A stretch of 64,000 bases of DNA, taken from assembly GCA_040791665.1 (NCBI GenBank), contig JBFNNX010000016.1:1-64000 (forward strand). The letters run 5' to 3'. Within the stretch, counting starts at the first letter, position 1; each line of letters starts with the position of its first letter. This document shows positions 16,433 through 25,723 of this stretch, piece after piece. The notes beneath the pieces are model-generated. The model made no database searches and was not told the origin of the DNA. It was given only the letters and a program-made list of their open reading frames with translations. This DNA is from Thiodiazotropha sp040791665. GTDB lineage: Bacteria; Pseudomonadota; Gammaproteobacteria; Chromatiales; Chromatiaceae. Both the position numbers and the translations under genes were made by a program.

Positions 16433-16851
16433 ACAGAACTCTGCTATGGGGCGGCGCCTTGAGCCTGCTGGCCGCGTTCCTTCACATAGCGATTATCGTC
16501 GGCGGGCCGGCCTGGTACCGTTTTTTCGGTGCGGGGGAGCGATTTGCCCGCTTGGCTGAACTGGGTTCGCCGTTACCCGATACCGTTACGGCCGTCATCG
16601 CCCTGATATTGCTGTTCTGGAGCCTGTACGCCTTCGCGGGCGCAGGCCTGGTCCGCCGTTTGCCAAGGCTCAGGTCAATCCTGAGGATCATCACGGCAAT
16701 CTATCTGATACGCGGCATGGCACTGCTGCCGTTGGCACTATTCATGCCCCAAGTTGTCGATATTTTTCTCGCCTTGAGTTCGCTGACCTGCATTGCGATC
16801 GGCATGCTTCACTTCAGCGGTACGCGACAGATGATCTGGGAACTCTCATGA
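16420..16851 (+). CDS. Four-helix membrane protein, unknown
   Basis: About 143 residues with four predicted transmembrane helices (LSLLAAFLHIAIIVGG, TVTAVIALILLFWSLYAF, IITAIYLIRGMALLPLALF, IFLALSSLTCIAIGML). I do not recognise the family. The ATG at 16420 has GGAG five bases upstream and is preferred to the ATG at 16399. The gene overlaps the ABC1 kinase gene by 13 bases and the hydrolase gene by four, so it belongs to the same operon. Confidence 0.75.
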   Translation: MAGLNRTLLWGGALSLLAAFLHIAIIVGGPAWYRFFGAGERFARLAELGSPLPDTVTAVIALILLFWSLYAFAGAGLVRRLPRLRSILRIITAIYLIRGMALLPLALFMPQVVDIFLALSSLTCIAIGMLHFSGTRQMIWELS

Positions 16852-17765
16852 ACGAACAAAGCAACATCCAGTCCAGCGAAAATAATCCCTTTAGCAACCG
16901 TCAGCTACCATTGGGCGTACGCCTGTTCCTGAACGCCGCGAAGATAACGTTCCGGGTGACCGGCCGGGTGTCGCCCCGGCTGGCCGGCGTGTTGGCACTG
17001 CGCCTTTTCATGACACCACCCAAGTTTCCGATACCACGTCGTGAGATGAACATCCGCGAAAGCGCCAGTCTGACGATGTACGATATTCACGGTGAAAAGG
17101 TTGCGGTACGTTCGTGGGGGGAAGGCCCCAGCGTACTGCTCTGCCATGGCTGGGGCGGTCGCGGCACGCAATTCTTCGCCCTGATCGAAGCACTGGCGGC
17201 ATCGGGCTATCGCGCCGTGGCATTTGATGCCCCGGCCCACGGCGACTCCTCGGAAAAGCGTACCAATATGCTGAAGGTGGCCCGCGCCATTGGCGCCATC
17301 GGGGAGAAGGAGGGACCGATCACCGCCGTGATCGGCCACTCTTTCGGCTGTGGCACAGCGCTCCTCGCTATCGACCGATACCGGCTCCCTTCCGAAAAAG
17401 TCATACTGTTCAGCTGTTTCACGGACACCCGCTGGATAACAGAGCGTTTCGCCGATGCCTTTTCTATCAGCGAGCCGGTAATCGAGGCCATGCGCGAAGA
17501 GGCGAAACGGCGCTTCGCGCACCACTTCGACACACCCTGGGATTGGTCGCAGCTGTCGCCGGTGAATACTATCGAAAAAGTAACGGGCGAACTGTTGCTG
17601 GTGCATGACAGGCACGACTTTGAGGTGCCGTACAGTCATGCCGAAAAGCTTCTGCAAATCGTACCCGAGGCGCAACTGTTAACCACCGAGCGACTGGGAC
17701 ACAAGAAGATCCTCATGCACAAACGATGTATCGATGCCTGTCTTGAGCATATCGGAGGAAATTGA
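16848..17765 (+). CDS. Alpha/beta hydrolase
   Basis: A 305-residue alpha/beta hydrolase. The oxyanion-hole motif HGWGGRG, nucleophile elbow GHSFGCG, an acid in LLVHDRHDFEVPY and the likely catalytic His in RLGHKKIL are all visible. The N-terminal 60 residues precede the fold and contain a hydrophobic, basic stretch that could lie on the membrane. It starts four bases inside the preceding gene (ATGA) and ends the TetR-ABC1 operon. Esterase or lipase activity is the general expectation; the substrate is unknown. Confidence 0.85.
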   Translation: MNEQSNIQSSENNPFSNRQLPLGVRLFLNAAKITFRVTGRVSPRLAGVLALRLFMTPPKFPIPRREMNIRESASLTMYDIHGEKVAVRSWGEGPSVLLCHGWGGRGTQFFALIEALAASGYRAVAFDAPAHGDSSEKRTNMLKVARAIGAIGEKEGPITAVIGHSFGCGTALLAIDRYRLPSEKVILFSCFTDTRWITERFADAFSISEPVIEAMREEAKRRFAHHFDTPWDWSQLSPVNTIEKVTGELLLVHDRHDFEVPYSHAEKLLQIVPEAQLLTTERLGHKKILMHKRCIDACLEHIGGN

Positions 17766-17853
17766 ACCAAGCCTGGTAGTTGCAGTGTACGCTGTGCCGC
17801 AAGTTACATACTACCTTTCAACTTGTCATGGCAAGAGAAATAAGAGGACTCTA

Positions 17854-18060
17854 ATGAATAGACTACAAATTGTTTTGATCTCTTCAGTGGTATATATATT
17901 TGCCGGTTGCTCCTCTGAAGAAAACAGCCGTGAAAAGGCAAAAGGAGACGCTGGGGTTTTTCAGGGATACAGAGATGTTATGGATAAAGCCGAAAATGTT
18001 GAGCAAACGCTTATGCAGGCAGACAGGAACAGAAGAGAGGAGATAGATCGACAGCAGTAA
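17854..18060 (+). CDS. Small lipoprotein, unknown
   Basis: A 68-residue protein with a lipoprotein signal: MNRLQIVLISSVVYIFAGC, lipobox IFAGC with Cys19. The mature part is short, charged and helical (GYRDVMDKAENVEQTLMQADRNRREEIDRQQ). AAGAGG precedes the ATG at 17854; the frame is open further upstream, but only this start gives a signal peptide. Function unknown. Confidence 0.65.
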   Translation: MNRLQIVLISSVVYIFAGCSSEENSREKAKGDAGVFQGYRDVMDKAENVEQTLMQADRNRREEIDRQQ

Positions 18061-18578
18061 GCGGAAAAATCGAAGCTCCGTGGAATAGTATGGATAACCC
18101 CGTTCCCGTCCGGCGCATCACGTGAACTTGTGATAACCCGCCCGACTAACTGATTAACGGCAAGTGACAAAAGAGCCGAAATTCCATTCGAGCAAATCCC
18201 TTTCACCGATATATTTCGAACGTTGCAAGTATCAGGCAACCTGTCTTATCGACCCATCTGTTTTTCCCAGAGTTAGGCATATGTTCCGACTGTAATTCCT
18301 TGAATTCCGCAAGATAGAAAACCATTTGCACGGAAAGCTGTCGCTTAAGTCGCCTGCAACTATCTAACTCCACGGTTGATATCCACGCAAACGAAAAGCC
18401 AAGAGGACAACTTACTTTATTGATATGGGTCAATATACAAGAGCGGGTCGCAGGCACCAATATCTGATCCTTGCACTACACTCAATAGGCCGACAAGGGG
18501 AATCTTGGCAATCAGTCAAGAGGCTATCATATTAAGATCCTCAACCAGGGGACTATAAGGATAAACGAGGAGGATGAC
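18061..18578. other. Intergenic stretch, no gene found
   Basis: About 520 bases between two lipoprotein genes. One minus-strand frame (18203-18460) has no ribosome binding site and no protein-like pattern. No repeat or tRNA was seen. The leader of the next gene contains a GAGGAGG ribosome binding site at about 18568. Confidence 0.4.
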
Positions 18579-19790
18579 ATGTCTTTCAGAGCAACTACGT
18601 TTCTTGCAGGACTCTTCTCAATTTTTGCACTCGTTACTCTGATCGCCTGTGGTGGAGGCGGAGGCGGAGGTGGAGACAGCACTACGCCCACAACGACTGG
18701 TGGCGTATTCAAGGATAACAACGTTTCCGGTGTCACCTACACCTCTGGTGCGCAAAGCGGCACAACAGGAAGCGACGGCAGCTTCATCTATGAGGTGGGT
18801 CAGCAGGTCAGCTTCAACCTGGGCAATGTGACCCTTGGCAGCACCACCGGCAAGTCAGTCATCACCCCGATCGACCTGGTCTCTGGCGGCAACAGCAGTT
18901 CCACTGAGGTACTGAATCTGGTCCGTTTCCTCTTGATGCTCGATCGTGACGGAGATCCTACCAACGGTATCACCATATCCCCGGCGGTACAGGCGATTGC
19001 CGAAAACTGGTCGGCCGTCGATTTCACCACCGGGAGTCTTTCGTCGGAATTGGTTTCGATTATCTCCGATGCGACTTCCGCTGACGGCACAAGTCATACA
19101 CTGCCCAACGCCACCACGGCGCGGAGCCACCTGGAATCCACCCTGCTCTGCGTCAGAGCAGGCGCCTATAGCGGGACATTCGGTGGGGATGACAGTGGTC
19201 CGTTCGGGGTCTTGGTCGACGCCTCCAATGGCCTGCTGTCGGGATTTGCCTACAGCGCTTTCGATGGCTTGCTCATCCTGAGCGGCAGTACCGCGGTCAG
19301 CTTCGACCAGAACGCCACCTTCATCAGCGGCGATGTCTCCTCCGGCGCTACATTCAGCGGTCAGTTCAACAGCCCCGACACCCTCTCAGGAAACTGGAAT
19401 CTCTCCTCTACAGCGGAGTCGGGCACTTTTTCCGGAAGCCGCATCGGAGGCGCAGCAAATGCCGCCTATCGCTTTACCGGCAGCTTCACCTCCAACGCAA
19501 GTTCACCTGTTTCATCCAATGGTCTGTTCACCTTCGATATCGACAACAGTGACAACATAACGGGAATTGCGCACACCGTTTATGCCTCGGACGGCACGCA
19601 AAACGAGACTGTCCCCTTCTCCGGCTCGGTTACCGGCACCTCGTTGCTGGCCCAGATCATGGACGGCAATGTGGTCGATGCCACAATCAGCGGCACATTG
19701 AATAAGTCCACCGGCACACTCAGCGGATCATGGAGCGATACGGATGGTAATACTGGAACCTACTCCGGGCGGGGATGCAAACTGAATTGA
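18579..19790 (+). CDS. Glycine-run lipoprotein, unknown
   Basis: A 403-residue lipoprotein. The signal peptide ends at lipobox TLIACG, followed by eight glycines, then a Ser/Thr-rich linker. The mature part begins with a segment found in many large surface proteins (GGVFKDNNVSGVTYTSG...TGSDGSFIY) and continues as a beta-rich, Ser/Gly/Thr-rich chain with recurring 'LSG', 'FSG' and 'SGT' elements that suggest a beta-barrel or beta-helix. Only two cysteines occur in the mature part. It is probably anchored in the outer membrane. The function is unknown. Strong GAGGAGG ribosome binding site. Confidence 0.75.
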   Translation: MSFRATTFLAGLFSIFALVTLIACGGGGGGGGDSTTPTTTGGVFKDNNVSGVTYTSGAQSGTTGSDGSFIYEVGQQVSFNLGNVTLGSTTGKSVITPIDLVSGGNSSSTEVLNLVRFLLMLDRDGDPTNGITISPAVQAIAENWSAVDFTTGSLSSELVSIISDATSADGTSHTLPNATTARSHLESTLLCVRAGAYSGTFGGDDSGPFGVLVDASNGLLSGFAYSAFDGLLILSGSTAVSFDQNATFISGDVSSGATFSGQFNSPDTLSGNWNLSSTAESGTFSGSRIGGAANAAYRFTGSFTSNASSPVSSNGLFTFDIDNSDNITGIAHTVYASDGTQNETVPFSGSVTGTSLLAQIMDGNVVDATISGTLNKSTGTLSGSWSDTDGNTGTYSGRGCKLN

Positions 19791-19908
19791 TCCATTGCGG
19801 TGCCAGGGCCTTCGGGCTCTAGCCGACACTCTACAGCTTTTTTATGGATATTGCCGATTCTACTTGATTATTATTTCAACAGCTAAATGGTAGTGGAGGG
19901 ATTCCAGG

Positions 19909-20496
19909 ATGTTAATTTATCGTACCGCCAACAGAAATCCAGGTGAATTTGAAGATGCAGGTGGCTTTTTGCCTAAGAGTTATCGACCCAAAGCCAGAAT
20001 AAAGACTGAATTCATGGAATGGTGCAGAACCGGGAAAGTCGTCAAAATGGTTGAAAGTCATCAGAGCTCAGCTGTAGGGAGTGGATATATCATATCAATG
20101 GATATGACCAAATTCTGCGGTGGGTACTCTAAAAAGTTCTTCTACGAGTTGAATGTCCCCTACTTTATGCGCATACCTTTCACCGCAAAGGCATTGGGAT
20201 TGAAGGAGCTATCATGGAAGGGTATACAACAAAAGCCTGAGAATGTTCACTTATACATGAGCGCCTCTAAGCTCAAGTATGCCGAAATATTCGCAATATC
20301 CAATATTGGAGATCGAAAAAAAGAGTTGTCAGTGTTTTCCTGGGTACCCTTTAAATACTTTGCAAAATACGCTGAAAACAAAGCCGGGCCCTATAAACCA
20401 ATTAAAAATAGGAAGGAATACCCGAAGCCGGTAAGAGGCTCAATCAGGGATCGTGCGAAGATGTTTGGTAAGACAATAAATCGCACAAAAAAATAG
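19909..20496 (+). CDS. Possible ADP-ribosyltransferase-fold protein
   Basis: A 195-residue protein without signal peptide. Its start, LIYRTANRNPGEFEDAGGF, is laid out like the NAD-binding entry of cholera/heat-labile toxin A chains (YR-x-D/N-SR-P-x-E...GG), giving R5 as the catalytic arginine. GYIISM (about 60-65) sits where the STS motif belongs but is degenerate. KKELSVFSWVPFKYF (about 137-152) matches the region after the ExE motif, with E139 in the catalytic place and Lys in place of the first Glu. The C-terminus is strongly basic. No immunity gene is obvious. This resemblance is by eye only, and the motif changes mean that activity is open. Confidence 0.45.
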   Translation: MLIYRTANRNPGEFEDAGGFLPKSYRPKARIKTEFMEWCRTGKVVKMVESHQSSAVGSGYIISMDMTKFCGGYSKKFFYELNVPYFMRIPFTAKALGLKELSWKGIQQKPENVHLYMSASKLKYAEIFAISNIGDRKKELSVFSWVPFKYFAKYAENKAGPYKPIKNRKEYPKPVRGSIRDRAKMFGKTINRTKK

Positions 20497-20597
20497 AGCA
20501 CATCAATCTACGCTAGTGCACGAGTTTTTATCTCAAGCCCGATGACGATCCAATTCCCCCATATAACGGGGGGATGGAAATCAATACGTTAACACTG

Positions 20598-21377
20598 CTA
20601 ACCGGAGACCTGTACGTACATGCCGGTAACCGTATTCATGAACTCCATAATACGGTCTGTTGTGGCGAATACGGTGACCGGCAGGCCGCCTTTCTCAACG
20701 TCCATAAAAAATGGGCGGATAACACGCCAGAGGCGAGTGGTCCTAATAAGCTTTTCCGTGATCTCAGGAGTATTGATTTTTTCGCTCTTCAGGAGAGCCA
20801 TAGCTGACTCAAACTCCCGAACCGCAGTTTTCAGCTGGTTGACGTAGTCCTGATCCTTGAAACCCAGTTGATGAGCAATGTAGTATTTGGCTATGCGTTG
20901 TGAGAGCATGCGCTGCCTGCCGGAAATATTGACGATCTTTGGCGTTTTCCTTTTGGAGAGCGCCTCGATCTTCACGACGACATCATGACTCACTTCCAAG
21001 ATAGTCTCACTCATATCGAGCACCATGGTGGCATCGGCCTGAGTGTAGGGTAGATTGACTAGTTTGGCGTAATCGTCAATCACAATATCCAGGAATACCA
21101 GTAATTGCTGCACGTCCTTGCTTTGCACTTCGGCTTTCAGCTCAGCATGATTCTTTTTCAATTCGATGATGCTGCTTTGCAGTTGTTGCTTAGCCTTGTC
21201 GCGCCTTACGTTACCGCCGAGAAAAAAGTAAGACTTTGCAATTCTTTGAGAAAGCATGCGCTGTTTTCCAGCCTTGTTAACAGTTTCTTCAAGATCGATT
21301 TCAGCTGCATAAATGGAAAAAGAGAAGCACAGAATTGCGCTTAGGCAGAGGGTTAATAGATACCTTGTGGTCTTCAT
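20598..21377 (-). CDS. Exported protein with two PilJ/NarX-type sensor domains
   Basis: About 259 residues. A signal peptide (MKTTRYLLTLCLSAILCFSFSIYA) is followed by two copies of the PilJ-type N-terminal domain found in nitrate sensors NarX/NarQ and in PilJ. Each has the hallmark: NKAGKQRMLSQRIAK and VNISGRQRMLSQRIAK. In NarX the equivalent P-box helix binds nitrate. There is no membrane anchor after the signal and no kinase or MCP output domain, so this is a free periplasmic sensor or binding protein. ATG 21377 has GGGGAAA upstream. A paralogue lies at 21802-22587 on the same strand. Confidence 0.8.
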   Translation of the reverse strand: MKTTRYLLTLCLSAILCFSFSIYAAEIDLEETVNKAGKQRMLSQRIAKSYFFLGGNVRRDKAKQQLQSSIIELKKNHAELKAEVQSKDVQQLLVFLDIVIDDYAKLVNLPYTQADATMVLDMSETILEVSHDVVVKIEALSKRKTPKIVNISGRQRMLSQRIAKYYIAHQLGFKDQDYVNQLKTAVREFESAMALLKSEKINTPEITEKLIRTTRLWRVIRPFFMDVEKGGLPVTVFATTDRIMEFMNTVTGMYVQVSG

Positions 21378-21801
21378 AATATTTCCCCGATACATCATGG
21401 AAAAAGTAGCCACACATATCAATTATCTGTCGTTATAATCACCATGCATATCAAGTAATACATGTTCAGTCACGTACGAAGCAATTGATGGGGTGCACTT
21501 ACTCCTACATTCAAACACTCTATCCGCAAATATGGATACAGGACGTTTCGCCCCTCACTCCCACATGCCATGATCGTATTTTGAACATATCTGACAGTAC
21601 CTATTATTTATGGGCATATAGCGGCATCGTACGTAAATAATTTAATAGGTTAATTCTTAAAATAAGTTGGAAATGTAAATTCTTTTGAAAAAATCCCTCT
21701 CTTACAGGCCCTATCGGCAGAAAATACCAGACTCGAAAATTGCCTGTCTCCCGCACAATTGTTCATTCGATCCGGCCCCCGGTTTCTCAGCCACTGCAAA
21801 G
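21378..21801. other. Intergenic stretch between the PilJ-type paralogues
   Basis: About 420 AT-rich bases. No convincing gene, repeat or terminator was found. Its length suggests that the two paralogues are transcribed separately although they have the same direction. Confidence 0.4.
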
Positions 21802-22587
21802 TCACATTACCGAAACCTTCGCATACATCCCGGTAACCCGATTCATATCTTGTAAGAGCGACTCCGTGGTACGCGCAACCACCGATGGTAGGTACCTGCC
21901 CTTGTCCATTAATTTCGTTAACTGAAAAAAGCGCCACTGTTTGTTCACCTTGTCGAGAACTTCTCTGATCTCCACCGTATTCAGGGATGAGCCATTTAAT
22001 TCCTCTAGTGCCTGGGAAAATTCCATCTCGGCTTTTTTGAATTCACTATGAAATAGCGAATCATCCACACCCCAGGATAGCAACAGATAGTATTTCGCCA
22101 TCCGTTGAGAAAGCATTCGCTGTCGCCCGGAAATGTCGACAATATGCGCCTTTTCCGTTCCAGCCTCCTGCACCAGAGCCTCTACCACTTTCTGACTGGC
22201 CTGAAGTAGCTCTTCGCTCAACCCGTTGAGTTTGATCGCACTGTTGATGTCGACCCTCCCATCGGCGACACTCTTGTATCGTTTCCATACAGTCTCCGCG
22301 TTTGACAAGGCTCGCTTTGTTTTTTTAGATCTTGCAAATGACTTTAAGTTGTTCAACTGTTTTTGATAGAGTCGAATAGCTGAATTCAACTGTTCTCTTG
22401 GATTGGCAAATAGTATCTTCTGGCCGATCTGGGCAAATGCCTTAACCATCCTTTGGCTCAACATGCGCTGGCGTCCTGCCTGATTAATGGCTTCCCCGTA
22501 ATCCTCTATGGCTTCTGCTCTACCGCCAAGTGGAATGCAAAGTGTCAGGCTTAAGAGGATGAGAGAAAAAATTTTGTGAACACACAT
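21802..22587 (-). CDS. Second exported PilJ/NarX-type sensor-domain protein
   Basis: About 261 residues, built like the paralogue at 20598-21377: signal peptide (MCVHKIFSLILLSLTLCIPLGGRAEA), then two helical repeats with the P-box signature (NQAGRQRMLSQRMVK and VDISGRQRMLSQRMAK). There is no output domain. The ends of both proteins are alike (MNTVTGMYVQVS / MNRVTGMYAKVS). AAGGAAG lies six bases before ATG 22587; the upstream ATG at 22614 would extend the signal peptide unnaturally. The pair arose by gene duplication within which each gene already had an internal duplication. Ligand unknown. Confidence 0.8.
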   Translation of the reverse strand: MCVHKIFSLILLSLTLCIPLGGRAEAIEDYGEAINQAGRQRMLSQRMVKAFAQIGQKILFANPREQLNSAIRLYQKQLNNLKSFARSKKTKRALSNAETVWKRYKSVADGRVDINSAIKLNGLSEELLQASQKVVEALVQEAGTEKAHIVDISGRQRMLSQRMAKYYLLLSWGVDDSLFHSEFKKAEMEFSQALEELNGSSLNTVEIREVLDKVNKQWRFFQLTKLMDKGRYLPSVVARTTESLLQDMNRVTGMYAKVSVM

Positions 22588-23392
22588 ATGCGCTTCCTTT
22601 GAAACAAAGGCCATCTGACCAGGCCAAACAGCACTGGAAGACTCTTAACCCAATCTGCCGGCAACATCCTTGATCTATGTTAAATAAAGCATAGAGTTAT
22701 GTATAAGTCGCTGTTTTTTAATATGAGTTAAGTGGCTTCTTTTCAACTGGCCAAGCGAAGCAATGGGAATGTAATTCTTGTGCGGTATATCAGCATCCGA
22801 TAAATTATTTTGCCTGCGCAGCGCAAGCGAGAGGCGCGATAGAGTCTGTTTTCAAATAAAATATCATCCAACTGACGGTTTTCGAATTCTGTCATAAATC
22901 GGTTCAAGCCCTTTAGCCATTTCTGATTGCCCAATCCCTGGACGAGATCAGGATACCCGCCAACTGTCGCCATCTACCGATCCCGACCAGTCGAGATCCC
23001 AAGCGAATATTTATATATGTTCCAAAACTCACAATATCAAATAGACCGCCCGAACAGCGTAGCGCGTGTCGATTCAGAGCGCATCCAATATTAGAATGAT
23101 TGCGTATTTCATTTAAAATTATAAAGTCCGCACCGATTTCATCGGCCAGTTTTCTTTCCTACAGCGATATTAAAGACACCAATGACGGTGGCATGATCGC
23201 CCGTGCCGATCGACGCTAAATACAGACTGTTATTCCTTTCGTACGCCTGCGACCGATATTGTAACTTTTGTTATACAAGATTTGGGACGCCCTATCTGTC
23301 ACACTCGCTTACTGCAAATTGGCGGCCTGTCGCGTCGCTTTCTGTTAAACTGCAATCCTTTAAGTTAAACAGAATGGGGATATCGGAAATCG
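22588..23392. other. Long intergenic region, possible gene remnant
   Basis: About 800 bases. A minus-strand frame at 22743-22973 (76 codons) has protein-like composition (KWLKGLNRFMTEFENRQLDD) but no ribosome binding site. It could be a remnant. The remainder is AT-rich and without recognisable signals. The promoter of sthA probably lies close to its ATG, in 23290-23390. Confidence 0.35.
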
Positions 23393-24790
23393 ATGAGCGC
23401 CAAACGTTATGATGTTGTAGTTATCGGCAGTGGGCCAGGTGGCGAGGGCGCCGCCATGAAACTCGTTAAGTCGGGCAAACGGGTGGCCATTGTCGAAGCC
23501 TTCGACAAGATCGGTGGCGGCTGCACCCATTGGGGAACCATCCCCTCCAAGGCGCTGCGGCACAATATCCAGATGCTGCGTGACTACCGCCGCAATCCCC
23601 TCTTCCAGCACACCCATGATCAGATCCAGGTGGAGTACTCGGATCTGCTGCAAGCTGCCGGCAAGGTGATCAATGAACAGGTACGCAGTCGCCTGCGCCA
23701 CTATGCCCGTAACCGGGTGGATGTAATCCATGGTCGCGCCCGCTTCACTGGTCCCAATCAGGTTGAAGTCGTGCAGGAGGGGGGCGGCATCGAAGAGATC
23801 GAGGCGGAACAATACGTCATCGCCACCGGCTCGCGGCCCTATCACCCCGATGATGTGGACTTCACCCACCCGCGCGTTCTCGACAGCGATGCCGTGCTGC
23901 GACTGGATCGCACACCCGACTCCATCACTATCTACGGCGCCGGCGTGATCGGATGTGAATACGCCTCCATCTTCTGCAATCTCGATGTGAAGGTGAACCT
24001 GGTCAATACCCGCGACCGCCTGCTCTCGTTTCTCGACGATGAGATCACCGATGCCCTGAGCTACCACATGCGCAACCAGGGAACTGTGATCCGCCACGAC
24101 GAGGAGTATGAGAGTGTCGAGGCCCAGGATGACGGCGTTGTATTGCACTGTAAATCGGGAAAGAAATTCAAGACCGATGTATTGCTATGGGCCAATGGCC
24201 GCAGCGGTAACACCGAGACCATGGGCCTGGAGGAGATTGGGGTATCGGTCAACCATCGCGGCCAGATCGAGGTCGATAAGAGCTACGCCACTTCCCAGCC
24301 CCATATCTATGCCGTCGGCGATGTGGTCGGTCCACCTGCCCTGGCAAGTGCCAGTTACGATCAGGGCCGATTCGTCGGTGCCCAGATCGCCACCGGAGAC
24401 CCCGATTGGCAACTGATCGATGAGTTTCCCACCGGAATCTATACCCTGCCCGAGATCAGCTCGGTCGGTCGCACCGAACGGGAACTGACCGCACAGAAGG
24501 TCCCCTACGAGGTCGGTCATGCCACCTTCCGCACCATTGCACGGGCGCAGATTACCGGTCACGAAGTCGGCATGCTGAAGCTTCTGTTCCACCGGGAAAC
24601 ACTGTCGATTCTCGGCATCCACTGTTTCGGTGAAGGGGCTTCCGAAATCGTCCATATCGGCCAAGCCATCATGGCACAACCGGGCGAGGCCAACAGCCTG
24701 CTCTATTTTGCAGAAAACACTTTCAACTACCCAACCATGGCCGAGGCCTACCGCGTCGCTGCCCTCAATGGCCTGAACCGCATCTTCTAA
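23393..24790 (+). CDS. sthA: Soluble pyridine nucleotide transhydrogenase SthA
   Basis: A cytoplasmic FAD enzyme that moves reducing equivalents between NADPH and NAD. The 465-residue length is normal. FAD-binding GSGPGGEGAA lies at residues 12-21. The active-site region reads GGGCTHWGTIPSKALR, where Thr replaces the second redox Cys of related disulfide reductases, the hallmark of SthA. The NAD(P)-binding fold has GAGVIGCEYAS, and AVGDVVG is the second FAD contact. The dimerisation domain is complete. It stands alone. Confidence 0.95.
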   Translation: MSAKRYDVVVIGSGPGGEGAAMKLVKSGKRVAIVEAFDKIGGGCTHWGTIPSKALRHNIQMLRDYRRNPLFQHTHDQIQVEYSDLLQAAGKVINEQVRSRLRHYARNRVDVIHGRARFTGPNQVEVVQEGGGIEEIEAEQYVIATGSRPYHPDDVDFTHPRVLDSDAVLRLDRTPDSITIYGAGVIGCEYASIFCNLDVKVNLVNTRDRLLSFLDDEITDALSYHMRNQGTVIRHDEEYESVEAQDDGVVLHCKSGKKFKTDVLLWANGRSGNTETMGLEEIGVSVNHRGQIEVDKSYATSQPHIYAVGDVVGPPALASASYDQGRFVGAQIATGDPDWQLIDEFPTGIYTLPEISSVGRTERELTAQKVPYEVGHATFRTIARAQITGHEVGMLKLLFHRETLSILGIHCFGEGASEIVHIGQAIMAQPGEANSLLYFAENTFNYPTMAEAYRVAALNGLNRIF

Positions 24791-24803
24791 TCCTTGATAT
24801 TTA

Positions 24804-24833
24804 GTCCGCAAATGAACGCTAATAAACGCAAAT
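24804..24833 (+). repeat. Dispersed repeat, copy of the 3963 element
   Basis: Thirty bases, starting GTCCGCAAATGAACG and ending AATAAACGCAAAT, match the segment at 3963-3992 (other strand) apart from a few changes. It lies just after sthA. The two halves are near-repeats of each other. Confidence 0.5.
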
Positions 24834-24928
24834 TGTTTATTTCATGATTAAACGCTTAGGCCAAAACAAGTAATTTCTTCCCGGCCAGATGGCGCTTTAT
24901 TAATATCCAGATCCGTTTGCGAACGTTT

Positions 24929-25723
24929 TCACACCCCCTTGAACTCGGGTTTGCGTTTTTCCAGGAAGGCCGTCATGCCCTCTTTCTGGTCCGCGGAAGA
25001 GAAACACAAACCGAAGGCCTGGCTCTCGATTTGGCAACCGCTATCCAGGTCGAGACTCTGCCCCCTGACGATGGCCTGTTTACTCAAACGAACCGCCAGC
25101 GGGCCTTTTTGGCAGATCAGGCCAGCCATTGAAAGGGCTTCTTGCATAAGCCTTTCCGGCGGATAGACGTGATTGACCAGGCCCCAGGCCCGGGCTTCGT
25201 GCGCGTCGACATGGCGACCGCTGACGATCATTTCCATGGCCCTGGCGGAACCGATGAGCCTGCTCAGTCTCTGGGTGGCGCCGAAACCCGGCGTAATCCC
25301 TAAATTGACTTCCGGCTGGCCGAACACGGCATTTTCTGAAGCGATTATCCAATCACAGGCCATGGCCAGTTCACAACCGCCGCCGAGACAGTAGCCGTTG
25401 ACGACTGCGATCACCGGTATTGGCAACATCTCGAGCTGGCGAAAAACAGTCATAGCGGTTTGGGAAAAGGCCATACCTTCCACTGCCGACTTATCCTGCA
25501 TTTCGCCGATATCGGCCCCCGCGACAAATGCCTTCTCCCCGGCCCCGGTAATCAACAGCACCCGCGTCTCACCATCGGCCGCAATACTCTCCAGTGCCAG
25601 CGCGAACTCCCTGAACGTTTCAGAGTTGAGTGCATTAAGGCTGGCTGGCCTGTTTAGGGTAAGCAGATAGATTCCCTGCTCGATCAACTCGAGATCAAGG
25701 GTTTTATAGGATTGTGCATTCAT
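24929..25723 (-). CDS. Enoyl-CoA hydratase/isomerase family protein
   Basis: A 264-residue crotonase. The oxyanion-hole segment AFVAGADIGEM and the two catalytic glutamates are visible: E in GGGCELAMACD and E in QPEVNLGITPGFGATQRL. Having both suggests enoyl-CoA hydratase activity. The frame is open to 25786, but ATG 25723 (MNAQSYKTLDLEL) starts the family domain. Monocistronic, convergent with sthA. Chain-length preference cannot be read from the sequence. Confidence 0.9.
   Translation of the reverse strand: MNAQSYKTLDLELIEQGIYLLTLNRPASLNALNSETFREFALALESIAADGETRVLLITGAGEKAFVAGADIGEMQDKSAVEGMAFSQTAMTVFRQLEMLPIPVIAVVNGYCLGGGCELAMACDWIIASENAVFGQPEVNLGITPGFGATQRLSRLIGSARAMEMIVSGRHVDAHEARAWGLVNHVYPPERLMQEALSMAGLICQKGPLAVRLSKQAIVRGQSLDLDSGCQIESQAFGLCFSSADQKEGMTAFLEKRKPEFKGV

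Noticed and set aside
18203..18460. 85-codon minus-strand frame
   Set aside because: No start signals and no protein-like pattern.
20556..20572. CCCCC/GGGGG hairpin between convergent genes
   Set aside because: Only a five-base stem and no T run on either strand.
22670..22683. FNR-like TTGAT-CTAT-GTTAA upstream of a PilJ-type gene
   Set aside because: The second half-site matches poorly; position alone is not enough.
22743..22973. 76-codon minus-strand frame
   Set aside because: No ribosome binding site and no recognised domain; possible remnant only.
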